From DQWO01 sp964478545 (lineage in GTDB: Bacteria > Desulfobacterota > Anaeroferrophillalia > Anaeroferrophillales > Anaeroferrophillaceae): 64,000 nt of DNA. Shown one piece after another: positions 52,067 through 62,159 of this stretch (positions are counted from its first letter, which is position 1; every line of letters begins with the position of its first letter). A model generated the notes under the pieces. That model saw only the letters and a program-made list of their open reading frames with translations, was not told where the DNA came from and ran no database searches. The position numbers and the translations under genes are program-made. The stretch covers positions 1 through 64,000 of the forward strand of contig CAYZIS010000014.1 of NCBI GenBank assembly GCA_964478545.1, read 5' to 3'.

Positions 52067-55000
52067 CTATGCCCCATTTTTCCCAACATTCCCAGGAGAA
52101 ACGCCGGCATCAACCTCTGCAGTCATCAGAATATCACTATCCATTTCATCAATCTCACCCTCAGGAACCTCAGGCTGATCAATGCCTACCTTCATCTTAT
52201 CAAACTGCCGACTGCCAGTACCCGCTGGAATCAAACGACCCATAATAACATTTTCTTTCAATCCAATCAGGTGATCAGACTTCCCTTCAAGACTGGCCTG
52301 AGTCAGCACCTTGGTAGTTTCCTGGAATGACGCGGCTGAAATAAAGCTCTCCGTACTTAAAGAAGCCTTGGTAATTCCCAAGAATAGCGGTTCACCAACT
52401 GCTGCCTGTTTTCCTGCGGCAACAACCTCTTCATTTTCTTCTTGAAATAGGATCCTTTCGACATTTTCATCCACCAGAAAACGAGTATCTCCCGGATCAA
52501 CAATTTTTACCCGCCGTAGCATCTGCCGGACAATTACCTCAATGTGCTTATCGTTAATCCGTACTCCCTGCAGCCGGTAAACCTCCTGGACTTCATTAAC
52601 CAGGTATTTGGCCAATTCTTTCACCCCAAGAGCTTTAAGAATATCATGGGGGTTCGTCGGACCATCAACCAGCGCTTCACCCGCCATCACCTTATCTCCT
52701 TCATGAACTATAACATATTTCCCCTTAGGAATAAGGTAATCTGCCGGCTCGCCAACTTCCGGGGTCACCACTACTTTACGTTTCCCTTTGGTAACCTTTC
52801 CAAAGGAAACAATCCCTTCAACTTCAGAGATTATGGCAAATTCTTTCGGTTTTCGGGCCTCGAACAACTCTACCACCCGGGGGAGACCACCGGTAATATC
52901 TTTGGTTTTTGTTGTTGCCCGGGGAATATTAGCAATAATATCACCAGCAAGAACTTCCTCTCCCTCATTCCTAAGGATGTGAACCCCATCTGACAGCAAG
53001 TAGCGGGCAACACCTTTACCACCCTTCATTTTGATGGTTCGATTATTCTCATCCTTAATGGAAATCCGGGGACGCAAGGTAGCATCTTTAGGCTCAACTA
53101 CCACCCGGCGAGACAACCCTGTCAAGTTATCAATAAGCTCCTTGACTGTTACCCCCTCCGTAATATCCCCAAATTTTACTTTACCGGCAACGGCAGTAAT
53201 TATGGGAAGAGTAAAAGGATCCCATTCGGCCAGCATTTGCCCCACTTTTACCTTATCACCATCATTAACAGACAACCGGGCCCCCAAGGTGATTTTGGTC
53301 CGCTCTTTCTTTCGACCATCCTGATCAACAATTGCCAACTCACCATTGCGATTCAAAACCACCAGCAAACCATCCCGATTTCTCACTGTCTCAACATTAA
53401 TAAAGCTCATTACACCGTCAGTTTTAGCTTCAAGCATTGACTTTTCTGCCCGCCCACTCGCGGTGCCACCAATGTGGAAAGTTCTCATGGTCAGCTGAGT
53501 TCCAGGTTCACCAATGGATTGGGCGGCAATAACCCCGACGGCTTCTCCCTGAATAACAGTGTGACCACGTGCCAGATCCCGACCATAACAAAGCGCACAA
53601 ATACCCCGTTTTGCCTGGCAGGTAAGTACAGAACGAATTTTTACCCGGTCAATACCCGCATCTTCAATTTTCTGGGCAAGTTCTTCAGTAATTTCCTGGT
53701 TGGCCTCCACTATCACTTCATCAGTATAAGGGGAAACGATATCATCAAGAGCTACCCGCCCCAAAACCCGGTCAACCATTCGCTCGATCACTTCACCACC
53801 CTCGGTAAGCGAGTTCACATAAATGCCATCCAGGGTTCCACAGTCTTCCTCGGCAATAATCGCATCCTGAGCTACATCCACCAGTCTTCTGGTGAGATAA
53901 CCGGAGTTCGCCGTCTTCAGGGCCGTATCAGCCAGCCCTTTACGAGCTCCATGGGTTGAAATAAAATACTGGAGAACGTTCAAACCTTCACGAAAGTTAG
54001 CAACAATAGGATTTTCAATGATGTCGCCGGAGGGTTTGGCCATCAGGCCCCGCATGCCGGCCAACTGCCGAATCTGCTGTTGATTACCCCTGGCCCCGGA
54101 ATCGGCCATCATAAAAATGGAATTAAATGATTTGATTTCCTGTTCATGACCATCTTCATCAAGAACTATCTCTTTGCTCAGCTTATCCATCATCTCAGTA
54201 GCAAGCTGATCCGTCGTTGTTGACCAAAGGTCAACAACTTTATTATATCTTTCACCGGAAGTAATCAGACCATTAGTATACTGGTTATCAATCTCCCGGA
54301 CCCGGGCATAGGCTGCCGCAATCATTTCATCCTTCTTAGCCGGAATTTTCAGGTCATCAATACAAATGGAAATTGCGGCCTTTGTTGCCGTACGAAAACC
54401 AAGATCTTTAGCCCGGTCGGCAAATATAACCGTTTTTTTATCCGCAACAGTCAGATATATATGCTCAAAAAGATCGGATAAAGATTTTTTATCAAGGGTC
54501 TTGTTATAATGACTGAAAGCGATTTCAACAGGAACAATTTCCTTGAAGATGATGCGACCTACTGTGGTATCCACCAATTCACCATCAAGCATTACTTTAA
54601 TCGGCGCCTGCATATGGACCGCACCGGCATCATAGGCAATCCTGACCTCCTCCTCCGTGGCAAAAATCTTACCAGCCCCCTTGGAAAAAGGACGATCCCG
54701 GGTCAACCAGTACAAACCAAGAACAATATCCTGGGTTGGGACAATAATAGGCTTACCGTTCGCCGGTGAAAGAATATTATTGGTAGACATCATCAAAACC
54801 CGGGCTTCCACCTGGGCATCAACAGAAAGAGGAACGTGGACTGCCATCTGGTCCCCATCGAAATCAGCATTAAATGCGGTACAAACCAACGGATGCAGCC
54901 GAATGGCCTTTCCTTCCGTCAATACCGGTTCAAAAGCCTGAATCCCCAACCGATGCAGCGTTGGAGCCCGGTTCAACATTACCGGATGTTCGGTAACCAC

Positions 55001-56242
55001 CTCTTCAAGAAGATCCCAAACCTCATATTTCTCCTGTTCCACCATTTTTTTAGCACTTTTTATAGTGGAGACATACCCCCGTTCCAGCAGTTTGCTGTAG
55101 ATAAACGGCTTAAATAATTCCAAAGCCATCTTCTTTGGCAGGCCACATTGATGCAGGCGTAGCTCGGGACCAACGACAATGACAGAACGACCGGAATAGT
55201 CGACCCGTTTACCTAACAGGTTCTGCCGGAAGCGTCCCTGTTTCCCTTTCAACATATCACTAAGGGATTTCAACGGCCGCTTATTGGCCCCGGTAATGGC
55301 CCGTCCCCGACGCCCGTTATCAAATAGGGCATCCACCGCCTCCTGCAACATCCGTTTTTCATTACAGATTATAATCCAGGGAGCTTTCAAATCAATCAAT
55401 CGTTTCAAGCGATTATTACGATTAATAACCCGGCGATACAAATCGTTCAAATCTGAAGTGGCAAAACGACCGCCATCCAGAGGAACCAGGGGACGCAAAT
55501 CGGGTGGTAGAACCGGAATAACATCGAGGACCATCCATTCCGGCCGATTATTCGACTTACGGAAATCCTCCAGCACTTTAAGCCGCTTGGCAATCTTCTT
55601 TTTCTTGGCTTCTGAACCGGTTTCAGACATTTCCTGACGAAGTGAAACACATACCTCATCTATCTGCACAGAGGACAGCATGGTTTTGACAGCTTCTGCA
55701 CCAATACCACAAACAAATTCATCATTAAATTCCTCCTGCAAATGGCGGAATTTATCTTCAGTAATCAGTTCCCCATAATTTAGCGGAGTTTTCCCCGGAT
55801 CCAGCACCACATAATTTTCAAAATAAAGCACTTTCTCCACATCTTTCTGTGTCATATCAAGCACTTGGCCAATACGACATGGCAAACTCTTGAGAAACCA
55901 GATGTGAGCCACCGGCGACGCCAATTCAATATGCCCCATTCTGGACCGGCGAACCTTAGACTGAATAACTTCCACTCCACATTTTTCACAAACAATACCA
56001 CGGTGTTTCATCCGTTTATATTTACCGCAGTTGCATTCAAAATCTTTTACCGGACCAAAAATCTTGGCACAGAACAATCCATCCCGTTCCGGCTTAAAAG
56101 TTCGGTAGTTAACGGTTTCCGGCTTTTTAACCTCACCGTAAGACCACTCGCGGATTTTCTCTGGTGAAGCCAGGCCAATACGAATGGCTGAAAAGTTCAG
56201 CGAATCCTTTGGCTTTTCAAAAAAACTCAGAATATCTCTCAT
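52067..56242 (-). CDS. rpoC: DNA-directed RNA polymerase subunit beta-prime
   Basis: 1391 residues from the ATG at 56242, chosen for the GGAGG four bases upstream. Landmarks: N-terminal zinc ribbon (CNCGKYKRMKHRGIVCEKCGVEV), the catalytic triple-Asp NADFDGDQMAVHVPLS, the bridge helix region, the second zinc site CQAKRGICALCYG, and a long C-terminal jaw region. It catalyses RNA synthesis with the beta subunit encoded just upstream (50-base gap). Its length and domain order fit the proteobacterial type. Confidence 0.98.
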   Translation of the reverse strand: MRDILSFFEKPKDSLNFSAIRIGLASPEKIREWSYGEVKKPETVNYRTFKPERDGLFCAKIFGPVKDFECNCGKYKRMKHRGIVCEKCGVEVIQSKVRRSRMGHIELASPVAHIWFLKSLPCRIGQVLDMTQKDVEKVLYFENYVVLDPGKTPLNYGELITEDKFRHLQEEFNDEFVCGIGAEAVKTMLSSVQIDEVCVSLRQEMSETGSEAKKKKIAKRLKVLEDFRKSNNRPEWMVLDVIPVLPPDLRPLVPLDGGRFATSDLNDLYRRVINRNNRLKRLIDLKAPWIIICNEKRMLQEAVDALFDNGRRGRAITGANKRPLKSLSDMLKGKQGRFRQNLLGKRVDYSGRSVIVVGPELRLHQCGLPKKMALELFKPFIYSKLLERGYVSTIKSAKKMVEQEKYEVWDLLEEVVTEHPVMLNRAPTLHRLGIQAFEPVLTEGKAIRLHPLVCTAFNADFDGDQMAVHVPLSVDAQVEARVLMMSTNNILSPANGKPIIVPTQDIVLGLYWLTRDRPFSKGAGKIFATEEEVRIAYDAGAVHMQAPIKVMLDGELVDTTVGRIIFKEIVPVEIAFSHYNKTLDKKSLSDLFEHIYLTVADKKTVIFADRAKDLGFRTATKAAISICIDDLKIPAKKDEMIAAAYARVREIDNQYTNGLITSGERYNKVVDLWSTTTDQLATEMMDKLSKEIVLDEDGHEQEIKSFNSIFMMADSGARGNQQQIRQLAGMRGLMAKPSGDIIENPIVANFREGLNVLQYFISTHGARKGLADTALKTANSGYLTRRLVDVAQDAIIAEEDCGTLDGIYVNSLTEGGEVIERMVDRVLGRVALDDIVSPYTDEVIVEANQEITEELAQKIEDAGIDRVKIRSVLTCQAKRGICALCYGRDLARGHTVIQGEAVGVIAAQSIGEPGTQLTMRTFHIGGTASGRAEKSMLEAKTDGVMSFINVETVRNRDGLLVVLNRNGELAIVDQDGRKKERTKITLGARLSVNDGDKVKVGQMLAEWDPFTLPIITAVAGKVKFGDITEGVTVKELIDNLTGLSRRVVVEPKDATLRPRISIKDENNRTIKMKGGKGVARYLLSDGVHILRNEGEEVLAGDIIANIPRATTKTKDITGGLPRVVELFEARKPKEFAIISEVEGIVSFGKVTKGKRKVVVTPEVGEPADYLIPKGKYVIVHEGDKVMAGEALVDGPTNPHDILKALGVKELAKYLVNEVQEVYRLQGVRINDKHIEVIVRQMLRRVKIVDPGDTRFLVDENVERILFQEENEEVVAAGKQAAVGEPLFLGITKASLSTESFISAASFQETTKVLTQASLEGKSDHLIGLKENVIMGRLIPAGTGSRQFDKMKVGIDQPEVPEGEIDEMDSDILMTAEVDAGVSPGNVGKNGA

Positions 56243-56292
56243 TAGTCCTCCAGGCATGCAGGATAATTACTCGTGAGTTAAGCGTTTAGCTG

Positions 56293-59200
56293 TTACTTTC
56301 TTTTTTCTTCCAGTTTAACATCCAGGCATAGGCTCTCCAGCTCCTTAACCAGAACATTAAATGATTCAGGGATACCGGATTCCAACACATTACGACCCTT
56401 GACTATCGCCTCATACATTCTTGTTCGGCCGGCGACATCATCTGATTTTACGGTCAGAAACTCCTGCAGGGTATAGGCAGCGCCATATGCTTCCAGGGCC
56501 CAAACTTCCATTTCTCCCAGACGCTGTCCACCAAACTGGGCTTTACCACCCAGAGGTTGCTGAGTAACCAGTGAATAGGGGCCGATGGAACGGGCATGCA
56601 TTTTATCATCAACCAGATGATGCAGCTTAAGCATATACATATAGCCAACCGTTACCTCCCGATCAAAACGTTCCCCGGTCCGACCATCGTATAATGTAAT
56701 CTGACCACGTTCAGGCAGACCTGCCTCCCGCAGACAGTATTTGATCTGTTCCTCACTGGTTCCATCAAAAACTGGGGTTGCCATCGGGACAAACTCTGCC
56801 ACTTTGGCCGCCAACCGCCGGATATCATCATCATCCATCCCGGCAATACTTTCGCTGACATTATGATCATAACGGTATATCTTCTCTAATTTCTGCCGCA
56901 ATTTATCAGATGCATAGTTTTCCCGCAAAAAGGTATTTATCTGCTTTCCCAAACCCCTGGCAGCCCATCCAAGGTGGGTTTCCAGAATCTGACCAACATT
57001 CATCCGGGAAGGAACACCAAGAGGATTCAAGACTATATCGACACTGGTACCATCAGCCATATAGGGCATATCTTCCGTGGGCACAATGCGAGAAAGCACT
57101 CCTTTATTCCCATGCCGTCCTGACATTTTATCACCCACCGACAGTTTTCGTTTTATGGCCACATAAACCTTGACCATCTTATTGACCCCCGGCGGCAGTT
57201 CATCACCTCGCTTGATATTCTCTATTTTGTCTTCCAGCGACAGGTTCAATTGCTCAAGCCGTTCTTCAAAAAAATCAATCAATCGATTAATTTTATCTTC
57301 AACGTCCGTTCCAGCCTTAATGGCCAGATTCCGACAGAGATCATAGCTAACCATTGCCACCATTTCGGCAGTCAGTTTTTTCTTGCGGGGCAGCACAACG
57401 TCCCCTTTATGCCCCAGCAAGTCGGCCATCAATGTCTGGCCAACCAGTAATTCCCTGATTTTTTTATTGACACTGTTACGAACAATCTGGATCTCTTCCT
57501 GAATCTCCTTGCGGACCAGTACCGTTTCCTTTTCCCGATCTTCGGCTCCATGATCTTTGATCCCATATCCTTTGCGGGAAAAGGTCTTTGTATCAATAAC
57601 AACACCTTTCACTCCCGGAGGCACCCGCAATGAAGTATCACGAACTTCACCAGCTTTTTCACCAAATATTGCCCTTAAAAGCTTCTCCTCAGGAGACAAC
57701 TGGGTTTCTCCCTTGGGAGTAATTTTCCCCACCAGGATATCACCTGGATCCACATGAGCCCCTACATGAATAATGCCTTCAGCATCCAGGCTTCCCAATG
57801 CTTCATCCCCGACATTGGGAATATCTTTGGTTATTTCCTCAGGTCCCAATTTGGTATCCCGGGAAACAACCTCAAAAACATCAATGTGAATGGAGGTAAA
57901 TTTATCTTCACGTATCATCCGCTCATTGATAAGGATAGAATCCTCGTAATTATATCCACCCCAAGGCATGAAGGCCACCATGACATTCTGCCCCAAAGCC
58001 AATTCACCCTGATCCATAGCCGGACCGTCAGCAAGAATATCGCCAGCCTTAACAAGGTCTCCATTCCTGACCAGTGGGGTGTGATTAAAACAGGTATTCT
58101 GGTTTGAATGCCAGAATTTAATCAAAGGATAGATGTCGACTCCGACATCCTGCAGTTCTTGCTCACTTTCACAACGGATAACTATTTTACTGCCATCCAC
58201 GTATTCAACAATACCATCACGTTTGGCAACCACTGCAATACCTGAATCCTGAGCCACCCGTTTTTCCATCCCGGTTCCCACCATCGGAGCTTCAGCCCGC
58301 AACAATGGTACTGCCTGACGCTGCATATTAGAACCCATGAGCGCCCGGTTGGCATCATCATGCTCCAAGAAAGGAATCAGGGCGGCAGCCACACTTACCA
58401 ACTGTTTTGGCGACACATCCATGTAATCAATGTTTTCGGGGCTGACCATCAGAAAATCGCCGGTATTCCGGGCGGAAACCAGCTCATTGACAAATTCACC
58501 ATTTTCCTTAAGTGGAGCATTAGCCTGAGCAATAGTCTTCCCATCTTCATCCATGGCATAAAGGTAACGAATTTTGCTGGTTACCTTCCCATCTTTCACC
58601 ACCCGGTAAGGAGTTTCGACAAAACCGAACTCATTCACCCGGGCATAAGTACTGAGAGAGGAAATCAAGCCAATATTGGGCCCTTCAGGGGTTTCAATGG
58701 GACAGATACGACCATAGTGAGTATGATGAACATCCCGCACTTCAAACCCGGCTCGCTCACGGGTCAGACCACCCGGACCCAAGGCACTTAACCGACGCTT
58801 ATGGGTGATTTCAGACAATGGATTCGTCTGATCCATAAACTGTGACAACTGGCTGCTGCCAAAAAATTCCTTAATGGCCGCCGCCACCGGTTTTGAATTA
58901 ATCAGGTCATGTGGCATAGCCGTTTCTATTTCCTGGAGACTCATCCGCTCCCGGATTGATTTTTCCATCCGTACCAGGCCAATACGATACTGGTTTTCCA
59001 CCAGTTCACCCACCGTCCGTACCCGGCGATTACCAAGATGATCAATATCATCCACCATACCTTTACCATTGCGTAGTGAAATAAGGTAACGGACAAGGGC
59101 AAGAATGTCTTCCTTGGTCAGGGTTTTACAGTCCAGCGGCTCATCAGTTTCCAGTTTGTGATTAATTTTTAACCGCCCAACCCGGGAAAGGTCATAGCGT

Positions 59201-60468
59201 TCCGGATTGAAAAACAGGTTATGAAAAAGTGAAGCTGCTGTTTCAACAGTCGGGGGTTCCCCCGGACGCAGCCGGCGATATATCTCCAGCATCGCCTTCT
59301 CTATTTCCATCTCCTTTTCACTTTTGCCCTCTTTAGCCGCCTGTTCCCGCTCTTCAGTGGAAAGCAGCATTTTATCCATCAACAGGGTATCCCGGAGAAA
59401 AGAACCTACATTGATATTATCAATAAAGAGTACTTTGAACTCGGTTACCGAAGAAACACATAGGCCATCCAGCAAATCCTCGGTAATCTCCCGGTTACAT
59501 TCAACCAATATTTCTCCAGTATTCTGATCAACAATGTCATGGGAAGCAAAAGTCCCCATTACTTCTTCTTTAGGAATGGTAATCCTTTTCAATTCCGCCG
59601 CCTTTATCCGCTTAAAGGCTGTTTTATTTACCTTGCGTCCTTTTTTCAGCAAAACTTCACCCGTCTCAGGATGAACAATATCTACGGAGCATTTATAACT
59701 GCCAATCAAATCATAGTTATCATAGTCAATAAGGCGAAAGAAGTCTTTACCTTCACGGATGATGCTTAAGCTATCATAAAAAAAGTTCAGCAATTCCTCA
59801 GTAGAATACCCCAATGCCCGCAACAGAATGGTAGCAGGCAATTTCCGCCGCCGGTCAATACGTACGTGGATGATATCTTTGCTGTCAAATTCAAAATCTA
59901 TCCATGATCCACGATAGGGTATTACCCGAGCACTGTAAAGCGGCATGGAACTGGAGATAGTTTTAGGCTCTTCCTGAGCAAAAAACACCCCGGGAGATCG
60001 GTGGAGTTGGCTGACAATTATCCGCTCTGTCCCGTTGACAATAAATGTTCCTCTACCGGTCATCAACGGAATTTCACCAAAATAAACCTCTTGTTCTTTG
60101 ATGTCCCGGATTGAACGTGTTTCACCTTCCTCATCGAGATCCCAGATTATCAGTCTCACCGTAACCCGGATTGGCATCGCATACGTCAACCCTTTTAGCA
60201 TGCATTCCTTCTCGCCGTACCGCGGCTTACCCAAACGATAGCTGACAAATTCAATTGATGAGGTACCGTAAAAATCTTTAATGGGAAACACACTTTTAAA
60301 AACACCTTGCAAACCAGTGTCCTGACGCTGATCTGCAGCAGTATCTGCCTGGAGAAACCGCTGATATGCTACCAGCTGAATGTCCAACAGAAAGGGAAGA
60401 TCAACCACTTCTTTAATTGAAGCAAAATTGTTTCGGTAACGGGGTATATTAGTTCTGGGAGATACCAT
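56293..60468 (-). CDS. rpoB: DNA-directed RNA polymerase subunit beta
   Basis: 1391 residues. Landmarks: the rifampicin region (SQLSQFMDQTNPLSEITHKRRLSALGPGGLTRERAGFEVRD split by other residues), the catalytic loop HVDPGDILVGKITPKGE, KMSGRHGNKGVLSRI, and the C-terminal GGKAQFGGQRLGEMEVWALEAYGAA. It forms the polymerase core with beta-prime. The unusually long gap (513 bases) to rplL contains an attenuator-like hairpin, so rpoBC expression may be tuned separately from the ribosomal stalk genes. Confidence 0.98.
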   Translation of the reverse strand: MVSPRTNIPRYRNNFASIKEVVDLPFLLDIQLVAYQRFLQADTAADQRQDTGLQGVFKSVFPIKDFYGTSSIEFVSYRLGKPRYGEKECMLKGLTYAMPIRVTVRLIIWDLDEEGETRSIRDIKEQEVYFGEIPLMTGRGTFIVNGTERIIVSQLHRSPGVFFAQEEPKTISSSMPLYSARVIPYRGSWIDFEFDSKDIIHVRIDRRRKLPATILLRALGYSTEELLNFFYDSLSIIREGKDFFRLIDYDNYDLIGSYKCSVDIVHPETGEVLLKKGRKVNKTAFKRIKAAELKRITIPKEEVMGTFASHDIVDQNTGEILVECNREITEDLLDGLCVSSVTEFKVLFIDNINVGSFLRDTLLMDKMLLSTEEREQAAKEGKSEKEMEIEKAMLEIYRRLRPGEPPTVETAASLFHNLFFNPERYDLSRVGRLKINHKLETDEPLDCKTLTKEDILALVRYLISLRNGKGMVDDIDHLGNRRVRTVGELVENQYRIGLVRMEKSIRERMSLQEIETAMPHDLINSKPVAAAIKEFFGSSQLSQFMDQTNPLSEITHKRRLSALGPGGLTRERAGFEVRDVHHTHYGRICPIETPEGPNIGLISSLSTYARVNEFGFVETPYRVVKDGKVTSKIRYLYAMDEDGKTIAQANAPLKENGEFVNELVSARNTGDFLMVSPENIDYMDVSPKQLVSVAAALIPFLEHDDANRALMGSNMQRQAVPLLRAEAPMVGTGMEKRVAQDSGIAVVAKRDGIVEYVDGSKIVIRCESEQELQDVGVDIYPLIKFWHSNQNTCFNHTPLVRNGDLVKAGDILADGPAMDQGELALGQNVMVAFMPWGGYNYEDSILINERMIREDKFTSIHIDVFEVVSRDTKLGPEEITKDIPNVGDEALGSLDAEGIIHVGAHVDPGDILVGKITPKGETQLSPEEKLLRAIFGEKAGEVRDTSLRVPPGVKGVVIDTKTFSRKGYGIKDHGAEDREKETVLVRKEIQEEIQIVRNSVNKKIRELLVGQTLMADLLGHKGDVVLPRKKKLTAEMVAMVSYDLCRNLAIKAGTDVEDKINRLIDFFEERLEQLNLSLEDKIENIKRGDELPPGVNKMVKVYVAIKRKLSVGDKMSGRHGNKGVLSRIVPTEDMPYMADGTSVDIVLNPLGVPSRMNVGQILETHLGWAARGLGKQINTFLRENYASDKLRQKLEKIYRYDHNVSESIAGMDDDDIRRLAAKVAEFVPMATPVFDGTSEEQIKYCLREAGLPERGQITLYDGRTGERFDREVTVGYMYMLKLHHLVDDKMHARSIGPYSLVTQQPLGGKAQFGGQRLGEMEVWALEAYGAAYTLQEFLTVKSDDVAGRTRMYEAIVKGRNVLESGIPESFNVLVKELESLCLDVKLEEKRK

Positions 60469-60920
60469 AGAACACCAACCTCTTCTTGGTAGGTTATTGG
60501 CAGGTTAACAATCAACTGCCTTATTGTAGGGTAAGATACAAAGCAGAGCAAAGCAGCGGCCACTTTGTCAAAGGTTCTTGCCTGCCAACTGAGGGCTGCA
60601 AGGATATGGACTGTCTGACGCTTAACAATTATTTCATGAACACAACAGTCATGATATTTTTATCACTATGGACAAAAAGCATGTTTATTATACCTTGATA
60701 AACCCAATAATGATGTCTTCGTGAAAGCTCCAGATCCTTCGTCATGCTGCACCGCCTTTGCAGTACACGAAGAAAGGCCATTCCGGAGTATGGTAAGTAC
60801 TTCTCATGACTGAGTTTTTTGTACCTAATACATAAAGATTTCACTATGCTATCAGCTTTACGACTTTCAAGATTAGCATTACTAATAACTCAGGAGAAAA
60901 AACAATCGAATAAAACAGCA
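60469..60920. other. long non-coding gap between rplL and rpoB
   Basis: No gene I can support lies here. CTTCGTG near 60717 and CACGAAG near 60768 are inverted repeats about 45 bases apart. A minus-strand frame over 60629-60844 ends in a peptide with DLELSRRHHYWVYQG, but nothing supports it as a gene. It may hold an extra rpoB promoter or a processing site. Confidence 0.4.
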
Positions 60921-60953
60921 TAAGGGATAGGGGGAAAAGCCCCCTATCCCTTA
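60921..60953 (-). terminator. perfect 14-base-pair hairpin between rplL and rpoB
   Basis: TAAGGGATAGGGGG (60921-60934) pairs exactly with 60940-60953 around AAAAG. It lies 29 bases after the rplL stop codon. The U-tract is weak (TGCTGTTTTA), so it fits a partial terminator, as seen at the same place in E. coli, where an attenuator lowers rpoBC relative to rplJL. Confidence 0.75.
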
Positions 60954-60981
60954 CCTCTGCATCAAAAAGCTTGTGTGTCGT

Positions 60982-61368
60982 TTATTTAATTTCAGCGGAA
61001 CCGCCAACTGCCTCAATTTTCTCAACAAGCTGTGCGGCTTCATCTTTAGAAACCCCCTCTTTAATCGCTTTAGGGGCCTCTTCAACCAGAGACTTGGCTT
61101 CCTTAAGTCCCAAGCTGGTAATCTCACGAACTACTTTAATAACCTGGATCTTCTTTTCGCCAAAGTTAGTCAGTATCACATCAAATTCAGTCTGTTCTTC
61201 TGCCGCTGCTGCTCCAGCATCTCCAGCAACAGGCATGGCTGCCATTGCCATCGGGGCAGCCGCTGAAACGCCGAATTTCTCTTCCAGTTCTTTCACCAGC
61301 TCGGAAAGCTCAATGACAGTCATATTTTCAATAAATTTTATTACATCTTCCTTGGTAATTTCAGCCAT
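60982..61368 (-). CDS. rplL: 50S ribosomal protein L7/L12
   Basis: 128 residues. The N-terminal dimerisation helix (TKEDVIKFIENMTVIELSELVKELEEKFGV), the Ala-rich hinge (AAAPMAMAAMPVAGDAGAAAAEEQ) and the C-terminal domain (EFDVILTNFGEKKIQVIKVVREIT, GLKEAKSLVEEAPKAIKEG) are all typical. It recruits translation GTPases to the ribosomal stalk. It follows rplJ by 83 bases. Confidence 0.98.
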   Translation of the reverse strand: MAEITKEDVIKFIENMTVIELSELVKELEEKFGVSAAAPMAMAAMPVAGDAGAAAAEEQTEFDVILTNFGEKKIQVIKVVREITSLGLKEAKSLVEEAPKAIKEGVSKDEAAQLVEKIEAVGGSAEIK

Positions 61369-61451
61369 GATTTACTCCTCTTCGGTTTCTAAAATAACGC
61401 TCTGAATGGTTTCATTGTAAACCATCCCTGCACGATTAATTAAATTTATTT

Positions 61452-61967
61452 TTACTCCTTGGCTTCCTGAATTGCATTCAGAACTTGCACAAAAGATCGA
61501 ATAACACCACTCAAGACGTTAACCAGACCACCTGGAACAGCATTCATAGTTCCCAACACCTGAGCCCTCAAAACATCTTTACTGGGTAATGAGGCCAAAT
61601 GGATAATATCTGCAGCAGAAAGTACTGAATCCCCCAGGACACCACCTTTCACTTCCAGCTTATCTTCTTGTTTGGCAAAATCAACCAAGGCTTTGGCTGC
61701 GGCCGCCGGATCATCATAAACCAAGGCTATCGCATTGGGACCCTGTAAATACTCGCTGCAGGCCTCAACAATAGTTCCCTTTGCGGCAATTTTAGCCAGG
61801 GTATTTTTTACCACCCGATACTCAGCACCCTGTTCTTCCAACTTATTACGTAAGCCAGAAAGTTTTTCAACATCCAGACCTCGGTAATCAGTCAGAAAAG
61901 CCGCCTGAGCTTTAGAAAACTGGGTCGATAAATACTCGACCATAGCTTTTTTTTCCGATTTTTCCAC
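61452..61967 (-). CDS. rplJ: 50S ribosomal protein L10
   Basis: 171 residues, starting EKSEKKAMVEYLSTQFSKAQAAFLTDYRGL, with NKLEEQGAEYRVVKNTLAKIA and a C-terminal helix that docks L12 dimers. It anchors the stalk on 23S rRNA. The 192-base gap before it (61968-62159) is where the L10(L12)4-binding autoregulatory leader normally lies; I cannot confirm the fold by eye. Confidence 0.97.
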   Translation of the reverse strand: MEKSEKKAMVEYLSTQFSKAQAAFLTDYRGLDVEKLSGLRNKLEEQGAEYRVVKNTLAKIAAKGTIVEACSEYLQGPNAIALVYDDPAAAAKALVDFAKQEDKLEVKGGVLGDSVLSAADIIHLASLPSKDVLRAQVLGTMNAVPGGLVNVLSGVIRSFVQVLNAIQEAKE

Positions 61968-62159
61968 GCTCTCACCTCCTTCTATTAAAATATTTAGCTA
62001 GCCAAAAGAGTGGAAAACCCATTGATGATTCTTCTGATCTGAATGGATAATAAACAGAAGGTACGATCGGATGGCCTCGGCAGGATTTTATATGCCAGTT
62101 TACAATTTCCGGCAACACCTACGGTCTTTGGCTAATGTTAACAGGTTATGTTAGATGCA
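61968..62159 (-). promoter_or_regulatory. probable rplJ leader region
   Basis: 192 bases without a gene between rplA and rplJ. By position it should hold the rplJL leader that binds the L10-L12 complex and represses translation in many bacteria. The start of rplJ has AAGGAGGTGAGAG before it. No L10-leader fold was confirmed. Confidence 0.35.

Noticed and set aside
60629..60844. Possible small gene in the rplL-rpoB gap (71 codons, minus strand)
   Set aside because: No ribosome binding site and no family resemblance. The peptide DLELSRRHHYWVYQG looks protein-like, but I cannot support a gene.
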